Shown: positions 14,376-21,810 of the stretch, piece by piece | Position numbering within the stretch: the stretch's first letter is position 1 | How the letters are laid out: each line of letters opens with the position of its first letter | Assembly (NCBI GenBank): GCA_964526035.1 | Contig: CAZGKE010000052.1 | Span: 1-22,311 of the forward strand | Direction: 5' to 3' | Source: DAOMOD01 sp964526035 | Lineage (GTDB): Bacteria; Pseudomonadota; Gammaproteobacteria; Xanthomonadales; BPKI01 | DNA length: 22,311 nucleotides | Position numbers and translations under genes: made by a program | The notes under the pieces: generated by a model | Databases searched by the model: none | What the model saw: the letters and a program-made list of their open reading frames with translations, nothing else | What the model was told of the DNA's origin: nothing

Positions 14376-15743
14376 TCACCCAAACGCCTCGCCCAACGCC
14401 TCCGCCAGCCGCTTCACTCCCACCACCTCCACGCCCGCGGGCGGCTTCTTCGGTACGTTGGCGGCGGGCACGATGACCCGCTTGAAGCCGTGGGTGGCGG
14501 CTTCGCGGATGCGTTCCTCGCCGTTGGGAACGGGGCGGATTTCACCGGACAGGCCGACTTCGCCGAAGGCCACCAGGCCACGCGGCAAGGGTCGATCGCG
14601 AAAACTCGACTGCACCGCGAGCAGAAGCGGCAGGTCCGCCGCGGTTTCCTGCACGCGGATGCCGCCCACGACGTTGACGAACACGTCCTTGTTGAACGCT
14701 GCGACGCCGCCGTGGCGGTGCAGCACTGCCAGCAGCATGGCCAGGCGGGTGCCGTCCAGGCCCAGCGCCACCCGGCGCGGATTGGCCAGAGGGCTGTCGT
14801 CAACCAGCGCCTGCACCTCCACCAGCAGCGGGCGGGTGCCCTCGCGGGTCACCAGCACCACGCTCCCCGGCATGTCCTGCTCGCGCCCGGACAGGAACAT
14901 GGCCGAAGGATTGGCCACTTCGCGCAGGCCGCGGTCGCCCATGGCAAACACGCCCAGCTCGTTGACCGCCCCGAAGCGGTTCTTGAAGGCACGCAGTACT
15001 CGGAAACGGCTGCCGCTGTCGCCCTCGAAATAGAGCACCGCGTCGACCATGTGCTCGAGCACGCGCGGACCGGCAATGCCGCCCTCCTTGGTGACATGAC
15101 CGACCAGGAACACGCTGGTGTTGCTCTCCTTGGCATAGCGCACCAGCCTCGCTGCGCACTCGCGCACCTGGCTCACCGAGCCAGGTGCGGCAGGCAGGTT
15201 CTCCGACCACAGCGTCTGCACCGAGTCGATGACGGCCAGACCAGGGCGCTCCTCGTTCAGGGCTTCGAGTATGCGCTCGACGCAGGTCTGCGCCAGGCAG
15301 TGCAGACCGCCCAGCTCCAGCCCGAGACGCTGCGCCCTTGAGGCGACCTGCGCCAGACTCTCCTCGCCGGTGACGTAGACGCCCTGCAGACGTCCGCCCA
15401 GCGAGCCCAGCGCCTGCAGCAGCAAGGTCGATTTGCCGATGCCGGGGTCACCGCCGATCAACACCACCGATCCGGTCACCAGGCCGCCGCCGAGCACGCG
15501 GTCGAGTTCGCCGATGCCGAGGCTGGTGCGGATCTCGGTCTCGCCCTCGACCTGGTCGAGGCGCTTCACCCGTTCCGCGTCGCCCCCGCTGTAGCCTGCG
15601 CGACGCGGCGACGCCTCGCGGGCCGGACCGATCCGGAACTCGCCGAGGCTGTTCCATGCAGCGCACTCGCCGCACTGCCCCTGCCATTTGCTGAAGCTGG
15701 CTCCGCAGGCACTGCACACATAGGCGATCTTGGGCTTGGCCAC
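14376..15743 (-). CDS. radA: DNA repair protein RadA (Sms)
   Basis: This 455-aa RecA-like ATPase (E. coli RadA is 460 aa) promotes branch migration in homologous recombination. The N-terminal C4 zinc finger is CSACGASFSKWQGQCGEC (Cys10, 13, 24, 27). The RecA core has Walker A GGDPGIGKST (97-106), the Walker B strand LAVIDSVQT and the RadA-specific KNRFG motif (254-258). The C-terminal Lon-protease-like domain ends VPKKPPAGVEVVGVKRLAEAL. The start is GTG 15743, which gives the conserved AKPKIAYVCSACG N-terminus; GAGA precedes it. A long open extension upstream runs antisense through the corB gene and is not coding. It is divergent from the corB gene and convergent with ypjD. Confidence 0.97.
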   Translation of the reverse strand: MAKPKIAYVCSACGASFSKWQGQCGECAAWNSLGEFRIGPAREASPRRAGYSGGDAERVKRLDQVEGETEIRTSLGIGELDRVLGGGLVTGSVVLIGGDPGIGKSTLLLQALGSLGGRLQGVYVTGEESLAQVASRAQRLGLELGGLHCLAQTCVERILEALNEERPGLAVIDSVQTLWSENLPAAPGSVSQVRECAARLVRYAKESNTSVFLVGHVTKEGGIAGPRVLEHMVDAVLYFEGDSGSRFRVLRAFKNRFGAVNELGVFAMGDRGLREVANPSAMFLSGREQDMPGSVVLVTREGTRPLLVEVQALVDDSPLANPRRVALGLDGTRLAMLLAVLHRHGGVAAFNKDVFVNVVGGIRVQETAADLPLLLAVQSSFRDRPLPRGLVAFGEVGLSGEIRPVPNGEERIREAATHGFKRVIVPAANVPKKPPAGVEVVGVKRLAEALGEAFG

Positions 15744-15869
15744 CGCGTTCTCGGATCGAAATGGGCCGGACACTATGCCGCAAGCCCGGCGTGCCGTCAG
15801 CCGCCCAACCCGCCAATAGTCCATAATCGCGGCAGACGGCCACCGCGGCCGCCCGGAACAGTTTCTGCG

Positions 15870-17153
15870 TTGGACGCAATACCGCTTTCCATCCTTTTCT
15901 CCTCGCTGGGAGTCCTGCTCATTCTGTCGGCCTTCTTCTCCGGATCGGAGACGGCCCTGATGTCCATCAACCGCTATCGCCTGCGTCATTCGGCGAACGA
16001 GGGGCACCGCGGTGCCATGTTGGCGCAGCGGCTGCTGGAGCGCCCTGACCGCCTGATCGGGCTGATCCTGCTCGGCAACAACTTCGTCAACATTCTGGCT
16101 TCGGCGATCACCACCGTAGCCTTCGTACAGATTGCAGGTGAAGCCGGGATTCTCATAGGCACGGCGTTCCTGACCGCCGTGGTGCTGATTTTTTCCGAAG
16201 TCGCGCCCAAGACCATCGCCGCCTATCACCCCGAGAAGCTCGCCTACGCGGCTTCCTACGTGCTGTATCCGCTGCTGAAGGTCGCCTATCCGCTGGTGCG
16301 CGTGATCAATGCCGTCGCGGGCGCGCTGTTGTGGCTGTTGCGCGTCCCCATGGCGTCGCGAAGCGGCGACGAGCTGTCCCCGGAGGAACTGCGCACGCTG
16401 CTTGGGGAATCGGGAACAGTACTGCGACCGAAGCACCGGCGCATGCTGCTGAACATGCTGGCGCTGGAGGAAGCCACCGTCGATGAAGTCATGGTGCCGC
16501 GCAACGAGATCGAAGGCATCGATCTCGACGAGCCGATCGACACCATCAAGGAACACATCGCGCGCTTTCCCTACTCGCGGATTCCGCTGTTTCACGACAC
16601 CATCGACAAGGTCGCCGGGATCCTTCATCCGCGAAAACTCCTCGGCGCCCTCGGCTCCGAGCCATTGACCGCGGAGTCTCTGCAGCGGGCGGCACGCAAG
16701 CCCTACTTCATCCCCGAGGGCACTCCACTTATCCGTCAGCTCGGCGAATTCCAGCGCCGCGAGCGGCGCATGGGCCTGGTCGTTGACGAGTACGGCGACA
16801 TCATCGGACTGGTCACCATCGAGGATATCCTCGAAGAAGTCGTCGGCGAGTTCACCACCGAACCGCTGGCAAGCGCGCGGCGCGTTGAGCGTCTTCCCGA
16901 CGGAAGCGTTCGCGCTGACGGTCGCGTCTCGCTGCGCAACCTCAACAGACTGATGAACTGGGAGCTCCCGACCGACAATGCGCGCACGCTGAGCGGTCTG
17001 ATCGTGGAACAGCTCGAAGGCATCCCGTCTGAAGGCGACGAAATCAGCATCGGCGGCCTGCGCATGCGCATGGACAGGGTCGAGGACAACGTCATCCGCG
17101 CGGTCATGATCTGGGAACAGGCGAAGCCCGCCGAAGACGCAGACCGCGACTGA
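15870..17153 (+). CDS. CNNM/CorB-type HlyC/CorC family membrane protein (YfjD-like)
   Basis: The 427-aa inner-membrane protein has an N-terminal DUF21 domain (about 1-190; AFFSGSETALMSINRYRLRH, LLGNNFVNILASAI, SEVAPKTIAAYHPEK), a CBS pair (about 205-330; DEVMVPRNEIEGIDLDEPI, then MGLVVDEYGDIIGLVTIEDI) and a C-terminal CorC_HlyC domain (ADGRVSLRNLNRLMNWELP, ending DRVEDNVIRAV). The family takes part in Mg2+/Co2+ efflux or export; ATP binding by the CBS pair is known for homologues. The start is TTG 15870 with GGAACAG upstream; no ATG or GTG fits the family's N-terminus better. Position two genes from ypjD supports orthology with E. coli yfjD (corB). Confidence 0.9.
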   Translation: MDAIPLSILFSSLGVLLILSAFFSGSETALMSINRYRLRHSANEGHRGAMLAQRLLERPDRLIGLILLGNNFVNILASAITTVAFVQIAGEAGILIGTAFLTAVVLIFSEVAPKTIAAYHPEKLAYAASYVLYPLLKVAYPLVRVINAVAGALLWLLRVPMASRSGDELSPEELRTLLGESGTVLRPKHRRMLLNMLALEEATVDEVMVPRNEIEGIDLDEPIDTIKEHIARFPYSRIPLFHDTIDKVAGILHPRKLLGALGSEPLTAESLQRAARKPYFIPEGTPLIRQLGEFQRRERRMGLVVDEYGDIIGLVTIEDILEEVVGEFTTEPLASARRVERLPDGSVRADGRVSLRNLNRLMNWELPTDNARTLSGLIVEQLEGIPSEGDEISIGGLRMRMDRVEDNVIRAVMIWEQAKPAEDADRD

Positions 17154-17288
17154 ACGCGCGATTTGGCCTGGCGGGGCTGATGCCGGCGTGCCGGTTCAAC
17201 TCGATCAGCTTTCTTGTGCCTGGTGGTGTTTGGTGTCGGCGACGCCCAGGACGGGCCGGAAAAGCGAACGAACTTCCGGATGCCACGT

Positions 17289-19025
17289 TCAGCGATCGGC
17301 CTGGTTCACCCATTCCGGAACTTCGGGTTCGCCGCGGAAGAAGTCGCCGCGCCGGCCCTCGGTCAATGCCCAGCGATGTAGCCAGCTGATTCCCGCGGGG
17401 CCGAAGTATTGGTCGTCGCGCGCGTACACCGGATCCTCCAGCACACGGTCGAGATTGGCGAAGGCATAGCCGTGGTCGCCCAGCGCATCGAGCAGGCGAC
17501 CGAGGTGAGCGGCGTTCAGCGCGTTGGCATGCAGCAGCAGGACATGCGGAACATTGCGCCCGACCAGCGCGATCGACTGCTGCTCGTAGAAACGGACCAC
17601 GGCCAGCATGTAAGCGATGTATTGATCGGCCAGGCGCGCAGCGAGTGCAGCGTCTCCGGTCTGGAGAGCGCTCGCGTAGGCGGCGGCGAACAGGTAGTCG
17701 GCGTTGTCGATGGTGACCGGCGCCACGCGCAGACCGAGATCGCCGAGGCGGGCCTCCGCCGCGCTGCGCGTCTCGATGTCGCGCCCGGTATGAAGGTAGG
17801 GATGGCGGAAGTAGCGCAGCGTCGTTCCGCGCCCGGCAAGCAGGGGCCGCAGGAAACGCTCGCCGCGCGCAACGTCCTCGAGCCAGACATCGACAGGCGT
17901 CCGATTCAGGCTCGGATGCGAATGGCTGTGGTTGCCGAGTTCGAGGCCGGCATCGAGCCAGGCTTCGAGCAGCTCCAGCCGCTCCGGGCGAAAGCGTCCG
18001 CCCGCCGCCAGCTTGCCCTCGTTGACGAAGCCGATGGCGGGCACTTCGCGTTCGCGCAGCGTGTCGATGAGACGTCGCAGGATGTCGCCGTAGGCATCGG
18101 CGTCGAGATGCCGTGCGTCGGCCACCGGCAGGTCGTCGATCGAGATGGCCATCAACCGTTCCCGGGGCGCCAGGTACCTGCCGAGGAAAGCCGTCATCCG
18201 CGCAGCCAGTTCGCCCATCGGCAGGGCGTGCCCATGCTGCGGAAAGACCTGCAGCTCGATCGGCGTGCCGGCGTCCTGCAGGGCTTGGTGCAGTGCATGA
18301 GCCTGGGCGACCGGTGCGTTCTGATCGTCTTCGCCATGCAGGATGAGCGTCGGCGCTCGCATCCTTGAGGCGCGCTGCAGCGGCGAGCGCGCCGCCACGG
18401 CATCTGGGTCAAGGCCGGCTTCGCTCTCCATTTTCGCGCGGATACCGGCAAGTTCAATGGATTCGTAGGCGCTGCTGAAATCGTAGATCCCTCCACCCAG
18501 GACCACTGCCGCCAGCAGCGGGTCCTCGGCTGCCAGCGAGGCCACCGCGAGGGCCCCGCGCGAATATCCGAAGGCGCCAATGCGCGCCGGGTCGACATCG
18601 GATTCCTCACGCAGCGCCTGCAGCATGACGGCCAGCGCGGCGACCGTGTCCGGTCCGGCGAAATCGGGCTCACCTTGCGAGCCGCCGAATCCGGGCTGAC
18701 TGACGGCGACGCAGACGAAGCCGGCCGCGGCGCAGCGAACGCCAAGCGGCAGGTAATCACGCGCGCCGCGTCCGAAACCGGGTACCAGCAGCACACCACC
18801 GCGTTCGCCATCCAGGACAGTGGCGAAGCGCAACGCCTCGATGCGGCGACCTTCGAGTTCGCGATCAAAGACGCGCACTTCGACGCCGACGCGCGCCAGC
18901 GTCACCGTGCCGCGCTCATCGAGCGTCTTCAGGATGGCCGCCGCCTGGGATTCCGCGGCAGACTGGGCATACAGCGCGCAAGACGTCCAGACAAGGGCAA
19001 GCACGGTAACGAGGTATCGCAGCAT
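17289..19025 (-). CDS. Exported alpha/beta hydrolase - polysaccharide deacetylase fusion
   Basis: The 578-aa protein has a signal peptide (MLRYLVTVLALVWTSCALYA) and two enzymatic domains. Residues about 40-285 are an alpha/beta hydrolase of the S9/dienelactone-hydrolase type: strand LLVPGFGRGARDY, nucleophile elbow GYSRG (Ser155), the acid in HGEDDQNAP (Asp234) and a His in PQHGHALP (264 or 266). Residues about 292-535 are a NodB-homology deacetylase: motif 1 AISIDDLP (Asp297/298), metal ligands in NHSHSHP (His366, His370), motif 3 RHPY (407-410) and the motif-5 His499 in LLLHAN. It probably removes acyl groups from a cell-wall or exopolysaccharide substrate in the periplasm (inference). The start is ATG 19025 with GGAGA about 6 nt upstream. 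No stop or frameshift divides the halves, so the fusion is real in this sequence. Confidence 0.88.
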   Translation of the reverse strand: MLRYLVTVLALVWTSCALYAQSAAESQAAAILKTLDERGTVTLARVGVEVRVFDRELEGRRIEALRFATVLDGERGGVLLVPGFGRGARDYLPLGVRCAAAGFVCVAVSQPGFGGSQGEPDFAGPDTVAALAVMLQALREESDVDPARIGAFGYSRGALAVASLAAEDPLLAAVVLGGGIYDFSSAYESIELAGIRAKMESEAGLDPDAVAARSPLQRASRMRAPTLILHGEDDQNAPVAQAHALHQALQDAGTPIELQVFPQHGHALPMGELAARMTAFLGRYLAPRERLMAISIDDLPVADARHLDADAYGDILRRLIDTLREREVPAIGFVNEGKLAAGGRFRPERLELLEAWLDAGLELGNHSHSHPSLNRTPVDVWLEDVARGERFLRPLLAGRGTTLRYFRHPYLHTGRDIETRSAAEARLGDLGLRVAPVTIDNADYLFAAAYASALQTGDAALAARLADQYIAYMLAVVRFYEQQSIALVGRNVPHVLLLHANALNAAHLGRLLDALGDHGYAFANLDRVLEDPVYARDDQYFGPAGISWLHRWALTEGRRGDFFRGEPEVPEWVNQADR

Positions 19026-19177
19026 CCAGTTCTCCGCACCAACATTGGGGGACGAGCATCGCGCCTCGCAGACGGGAATGCCTGCGCCGAAAGTCCCGGC
19101 CGGGCCACCGACTCGGTGTGCCCCAGCAAGCACGCAGGATTCAGCATGTCAGAATTCCGGATTCGGACAAGGGGCAC

Positions 19178-19193
19178 CAGGTTGGATAACCTG
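19178..19193 (+). promoter_or_regulatory. Perfect dyad between divergent genes
   Basis: CAGGTT-GGAT-AACCTG is a 6-bp perfect inverted repeat 29 bp before the start of the hypothetical gene at 19223. It could be an operator or a leader hairpin; a GATAAC -10-like box overlaps it. No assignment is possible. Confidence 0.3.
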
Positions 19194-19222
19194 CGTTGCG
19201 AAACCAGAACGGAGCGCCCGGA

Positions 19223-19849
19223 ATGACTTCGACCCTTGTACTTGCCGCACTCGCGATGCAACTTTCCGCAATGGCGAGCCTCGGGTCCGAGCGGTCGCCA
19301 TCATCCGGTGAGGTCTGCACGCCACTCATCGAGATTCATGCCGATGCCCGGATAGCGTCGTTGCGCGCGCATTCCAGTGCGCTGGAGTCGTGCAGCGTCG
19401 ACGAAGTCACCTATCGGCGACTGATCAGTGATTGGCTGTCGGCCTACGAAGACGGCGGCGCGATGCCGGGCACCCTGTTCCTCGGCCGCGCGGTGAACTA
19501 CCCCTGGCTGTCGAGGCTGATCGCCGACACCGCGCTGGCAGACCCCGCTGCAGCGACACAGTCGCCGCAAAGCGAGAACCCATGGCTGGCTGGCCTGCTG
19601 TCGTCACCACCCCTGCTCGACCGTCTGCAGGCGCCGTTTCACGAGGGCGATCGCACCATCCGGCGCGTATCGGTCGAGAAGGTACTCTGGGGCCCGGCTT
19701 CCGAGCACTCGAGCGACCCTTCCGCGGGTGACACGCGAGTGCCCTTCGACGCGCAGATCTGGATCGAGTTCGACGGCGACCTTGGCGCTGCGCTGGGCCC
19801 AGGAACGACAACGGGCTGCAACCCGAGAAAGGTGCAACCCGTTGGTTGA
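19223..19849 (+). CDS. Exported hypothetical protein, 3' end running into the tRNA terminator
   Basis: The 208-aa product begins with a signal-peptide-like segment (TSTLVLAALAMQLSAMA) followed by a soluble domain with two Cys (GEVCTPLIEI, LESCSVDEV) and an aromatic/hydrophobic C-terminal portion (VSVEKVLWGPA, VPFDAQIWIEFDGDLGAAL). I recognise no family. The start is ATG 19223 with CGGAG about 8 nt upstream. The last ~12 codons lie inside the antisense hairpin of the tRNA-Thr gene and read GCNPRKVQPVG, which does not look like a natural protein end; the gene may have lost its original 3' end. The stop is 2 bp from the tRNA 3' terminus on the opposite strand. Confidence 0.6.
   Translation: MTSTLVLAALAMQLSAMASLGSERSPSSGEVCTPLIEIHADARIASLRAHSSALESCSVDEVTYRRLISDWLSAYEDGGAMPGTLFLGRAVNYPWLSRLIADTALADPAAATQSPQSENPWLAGLLSSPPLLDRLQAPFHEGDRTIRRVSVEKVLWGPASEHSSDPSAGDTRVPFDAQIWIEFDGDLGAALGPGTTTGCNPRKVQPVG
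19809..19844 (-). terminator. Terminator-like hairpin after tRNA-Thr
   Basis: A 12-bp stem (19844-19833 with 19820-19809) begins 8 nt after the tRNA CCA end. One position pairs as G-U only in the minus-strand RNA (C-A mismatch on plus), so it belongs to the tRNA transcript. The following bases (TCGTTCCT) are only weakly U-rich. Confidence 0.7.
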
Positions 19850-19851
19850 AC

Positions 19852-19927
<76 letters not shown>

Positions 19928-19942
19928 TTTGGCAAGCCCGCA

Positions 19943-19971
19943 AGTGTAGGTGAGGGTTGGATGGTGATCAA
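19943..19971 (-). promoter_or_regulatory. Promoter of tRNA-Thr with GC-rich discriminator
   Basis: TTGATC (19971-19966) and TACACT (19948-19943) are 17 nt apart, placing the start near 19936, about 9 nt before the mature tRNA. The sequence after the -10 (TGCGGGC) is GC-rich, the kind of discriminator typical of stringently controlled stable-RNA promoters. Confidence 0.6.
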
Positions 19972-19975
19972 GCTC

Positions 19976-20007
19976 GGGGGCGGGGAGCAGGGAGTGGGGA
20001 GCAGGGG
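19976..20007 (+). repeat. G-rich array, left arm of composite repeat copy 2
   Basis: Six G-tracts (G5, G4, G3, G4 and G4 among them) are separated by 1-4 nt of AGCA/AGT spacers, giving a likely quadruplex-forming run. The segment 19982-20001 matches the inverted array beside radA at 19 of 20 positions. Confidence 0.7.
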
Positions 20008-20023
20008 AAAGCTGGCCCGCTAC

Positions 20024-20049
20024 TTTGTAGGAGCCCACCCGTGGGCGAC
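20024..20049 (+). repeat. Single REP palindrome
   Basis: TTTGTAGGAGCCCACCCGTG continues to GGCGAC: a GTAGGAGC head followed by the stem GCCCAC-CC-GTGGGC. It is the same repeat family as the pairs at 14237 and 21706. Confidence 0.8.
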
Positions 20050-20155
20050 AGAGGCCGCGGATCCCGGTGCGGACACGTTTGCGGCCGCCAAGGTACGGAG
20101 CACGGAGGGCCGCACTTCACCTGAGATGTTTTCGCTCCGTTGGCCCCCATCCCAA

Positions 20156-20179
20156 CCTTCCCCCGCAGGCGGGGGAAGG
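20156..20179. repeat. C/G-rich interspersed palindrome
   Basis: CCTTCCCCCGC (20156-20166) and GCGGGGGAAGG (20169-20179) form a perfect 11-bp inverted repeat preceded by CCCATCCCAA. This looks like another dispersed palindromic repeat of high-GC proteobacteria; lacking a U-tract it is not a classic terminator, though it sits about 35 bp beyond the ispH stop. Confidence 0.65.
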
Positions 20180-20196
20180 AGCGAAGAGGTATCAAG

Positions 20197-20213
20197 CCCT
20201 GCTCCCCTTCCCC
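20197..20213 (-). repeat. Inverted G-rich array, right arm of composite repeat copy 2
   Basis: On the minus strand it reads AGGGGAAGGGGAGCAGGG when the next base is included, the inverted counterpart of the array at 19976. It abuts the ispH stop codon at 20214. Confidence 0.6.
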
Positions 20214-21164
20214 TCAATCCACCACCAACAGCCGCAGCTCTTTCGGCAGTGCGAAAACCACGTTCTCCGGCTCACCGTCAATGTGTCGGACCGATGCGGC
20301 GCCGCTGGTTCGAAGATGCGCGATCACCTCCTGCACCAGGCTCTCCGGCGCCGACGCGCCCGCGGTGACGCCGATGCGGGTGCGGCCATCGAGCCATTCC
20401 TCGCGGATATCGGCCGCGCCGTCGACGAGAAATGCCGGCACGCCCTGCTTTTCCGCCAGCTCGCGCAGGCGGTTGGAGTTCGAACTGTTGCTGGAGCCGA
20501 CGACCAGCACCAGATCCGCCTGTCCGGCAAGTTCCCGAACTGCGTCCTGGCGGTTCTGGGTGGCATAGCAGATGTCGTCACGACGCGGACCGATGATCGC
20601 CGGGAAGCGCGCCCGCAGCGCTGCGATGATGGCGCGGGTGTCATCGACCGACAGGGTCGTCTGGGTCACGTAGGCGATGTGCTCGGGATGCCCCACTTCG
20701 AGGCTGGCGACGTCTTCGACGGTTTCCACCAGATAGGCGCGCCCGCGCGCGTTGCCCGGATCCCACTGGCCCATGGTGCCTTCCACTTCCGGGTGTCCGG
20801 CGTGACCGATCAGCACCAGATCACGCCCGGCGCGGCAGTGCTGAGCGACCTCGACGTGGACCTTGGTCACCAGCGGGCAGGTGGCATCGAACACGGTCAG
20901 CCCGCGCGCACGTCCTTCGCTACGCACCGCCTGCGAGACGCCATGTGCGGAGAACACCACCGTGGCGCCATCGGGAACATCAGACAGTTCCTCCACGAAC
21001 ACCGCGCCGCGGCTGCGCAGGTCCTCGACCACATAGCGGTTGTGCACCACCTCGTGACGCACGTAGATCGGCGCACCAAAGGCCTGCAGACAGCGTTCGA
21101 CGATGGCGATGGCGCGGTCGACGCCGGCACAGAAGCCGCGGGGGTTGGCGAGGATCACTTCCAT
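20214..21164 (-). CDS. ispH: 4-hydroxy-3-methylbut-2-enyl diphosphate reductase IspH
   Basis: This 316-aa [4Fe-4S] enzyme catalyses the last step of the MEP pathway, reducing HMBPP to IPP and DMAPP. The cluster cysteines are Cys12 (NPRGFCAGVDRA), Cys96 (FDATCPLVTKVH) and Cys199 (DDICYATQNRQ). Substrate-binding His41 (HEVVHN), His74 (SAHGVS), His124 and Glu126 (GHAGHPEVEGT) and the SSNSSNSNRL loop are all present. The length equals the usual IspH size. The start is ATG 21164, matching the conserved MEVILANPRGFCAGV N-terminus; the upstream ribosome binding site is weak, consistent with coupling to lspA 31 nt upstream. It is the last gene of ileS-lspA-ispH. Confidence 0.97.
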   Translation of the reverse strand: MEVILANPRGFCAGVDRAIAIVERCLQAFGAPIYVRHEVVHNRYVVEDLRSRGAVFVEELSDVPDGATVVFSAHGVSQAVRSEGRARGLTVFDATCPLVTKVHVEVAQHCRAGRDLVLIGHAGHPEVEGTMGQWDPGNARGRAYLVETVEDVASLEVGHPEHIAYVTQTTLSVDDTRAIIAALRARFPAIIGPRRDDICYATQNRQDAVRELAGQADLVLVVGSSNSSNSNRLRELAEKQGVPAFLVDGAADIREEWLDGRTRIGVTAGASAPESLVQEVIAHLRTSGAASVRHIDGEPENVVFALPKELRLLVVD

Positions 21165-21195
21165 ATCGGCATTATCCGCGATTGCGGATGAACAA

Positions 21196-21690
21196 TCAGT
21201 TGCGTTTGCGCCGAAGGCTGTCGCCCACCGCCATCACCAGAACCAGCGCTGCACCCAAGCTGATCGCCGAATCCGCGACGTTGAAGGCGGGCCACGCCCA
21301 ACGGTCATAGTAGACCTGCACGAAGTCGACGACGTGGCCATACAGGAGGCGGTCGATGACGTTGCCGACGGCACCGCCGATGATCAGCGCAAACGGTAGT
21401 GCGTCTTGCCAGCGTGTGCGGGGCGTGCGCGCCAGCCACCATGCAAGAAGGCTGCTGACCGTGAGCGCAAGCACGGTAAAGAACCAGCGCTGCCAGCCAC
21501 CGGCACCGGCCAGAAAGGAAAACGCCGCGCCTTCGTTGAACACCAGCATCCAGTTGAAGCCCGGAAACACCGCGACCGGCTGGTAGGGTTCGAGCGTGGC
21601 GAGGGCAATCTGCTTGGTGATCTGGTCGAGCACGATGACGACGGCGGAGAGCCAGAGCCAGATCAGGGCGTTGGGACGGGGTCGGTTCAT
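21196..21690 (-). CDS. lspA: Lipoprotein signal peptidase LspA
   Basis: This 164-aa inner-membrane aspartyl protease (signal peptidase II) removes signal peptides from diacylated prolipoproteins. Four hydrophobic segments are visible. Conserved blocks are LDQITKQIA, FNEGAAFSFL, GGAVGNVIDRLLYGHVVDF with catalytic Asp122, and AFNVADSAISLG with catalytic Asp140. The start is ATG 21690 (NRPRPNALIWLWLS) with a GGGG-CAGGGC purine-rich site just upstream; a longer in-frame reading through the REP pair is rejected. It lies between ileS and ispH as in most gammaproteobacteria. Confidence 0.97.
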   Translation of the reverse strand: MNRPRPNALIWLWLSAVVIVLDQITKQIALATLEPYQPVAVFPGFNWMLVFNEGAAFSFLAGAGGWQRWFFTVLALTVSSLLAWWLARTPRTRWQDALPFALIIGGAVGNVIDRLLYGHVVDFVQVYYDRWAWPAFNVADSAISLGAALVLVMAVGDSLRRKRN

Positions 21691-21705
21691 GCCCTGCCCC
21701 GCACC

Positions 21706-21782
21706 GTAGGAGCGCACTGGTGCGCGACCATCACCGTGAATCGCAGCCGCGCGCAGGTCGCCCACGAGTGGGCTCCTACAAA
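21706..21782. repeat. Inverted pair of REP palindromes between ileS and lspA
   Basis: The plus copy is GTAGGAGC followed by stem GCGCAC-TG-GTGCGC (21706-21728). The inverted copy has stem GCCCAC-GA-GTGGGC followed by TCCTACAAA (21757-21782). The stems differ by compensatory changes. The pair fills most of the 120-nt gap inside a probable operon. Confidence 0.88.
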
Positions 21783-21810
21783 GCCTCGCCTCGACGTCGC
21801 CCGGCGCATC

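Noticed and set aside
15744..16628. Long N-terminal extension of the radA frame
   Set aside because: It runs antisense through the corB-type gene; the RadA zinc finger begins right after GTG 15743.
17154..17288. Intrinsic terminator between the convergent corB-type and fusion genes
   Set aside because: Small GC-rich inverted repeats exist but none is followed by a T-tract on either strand.
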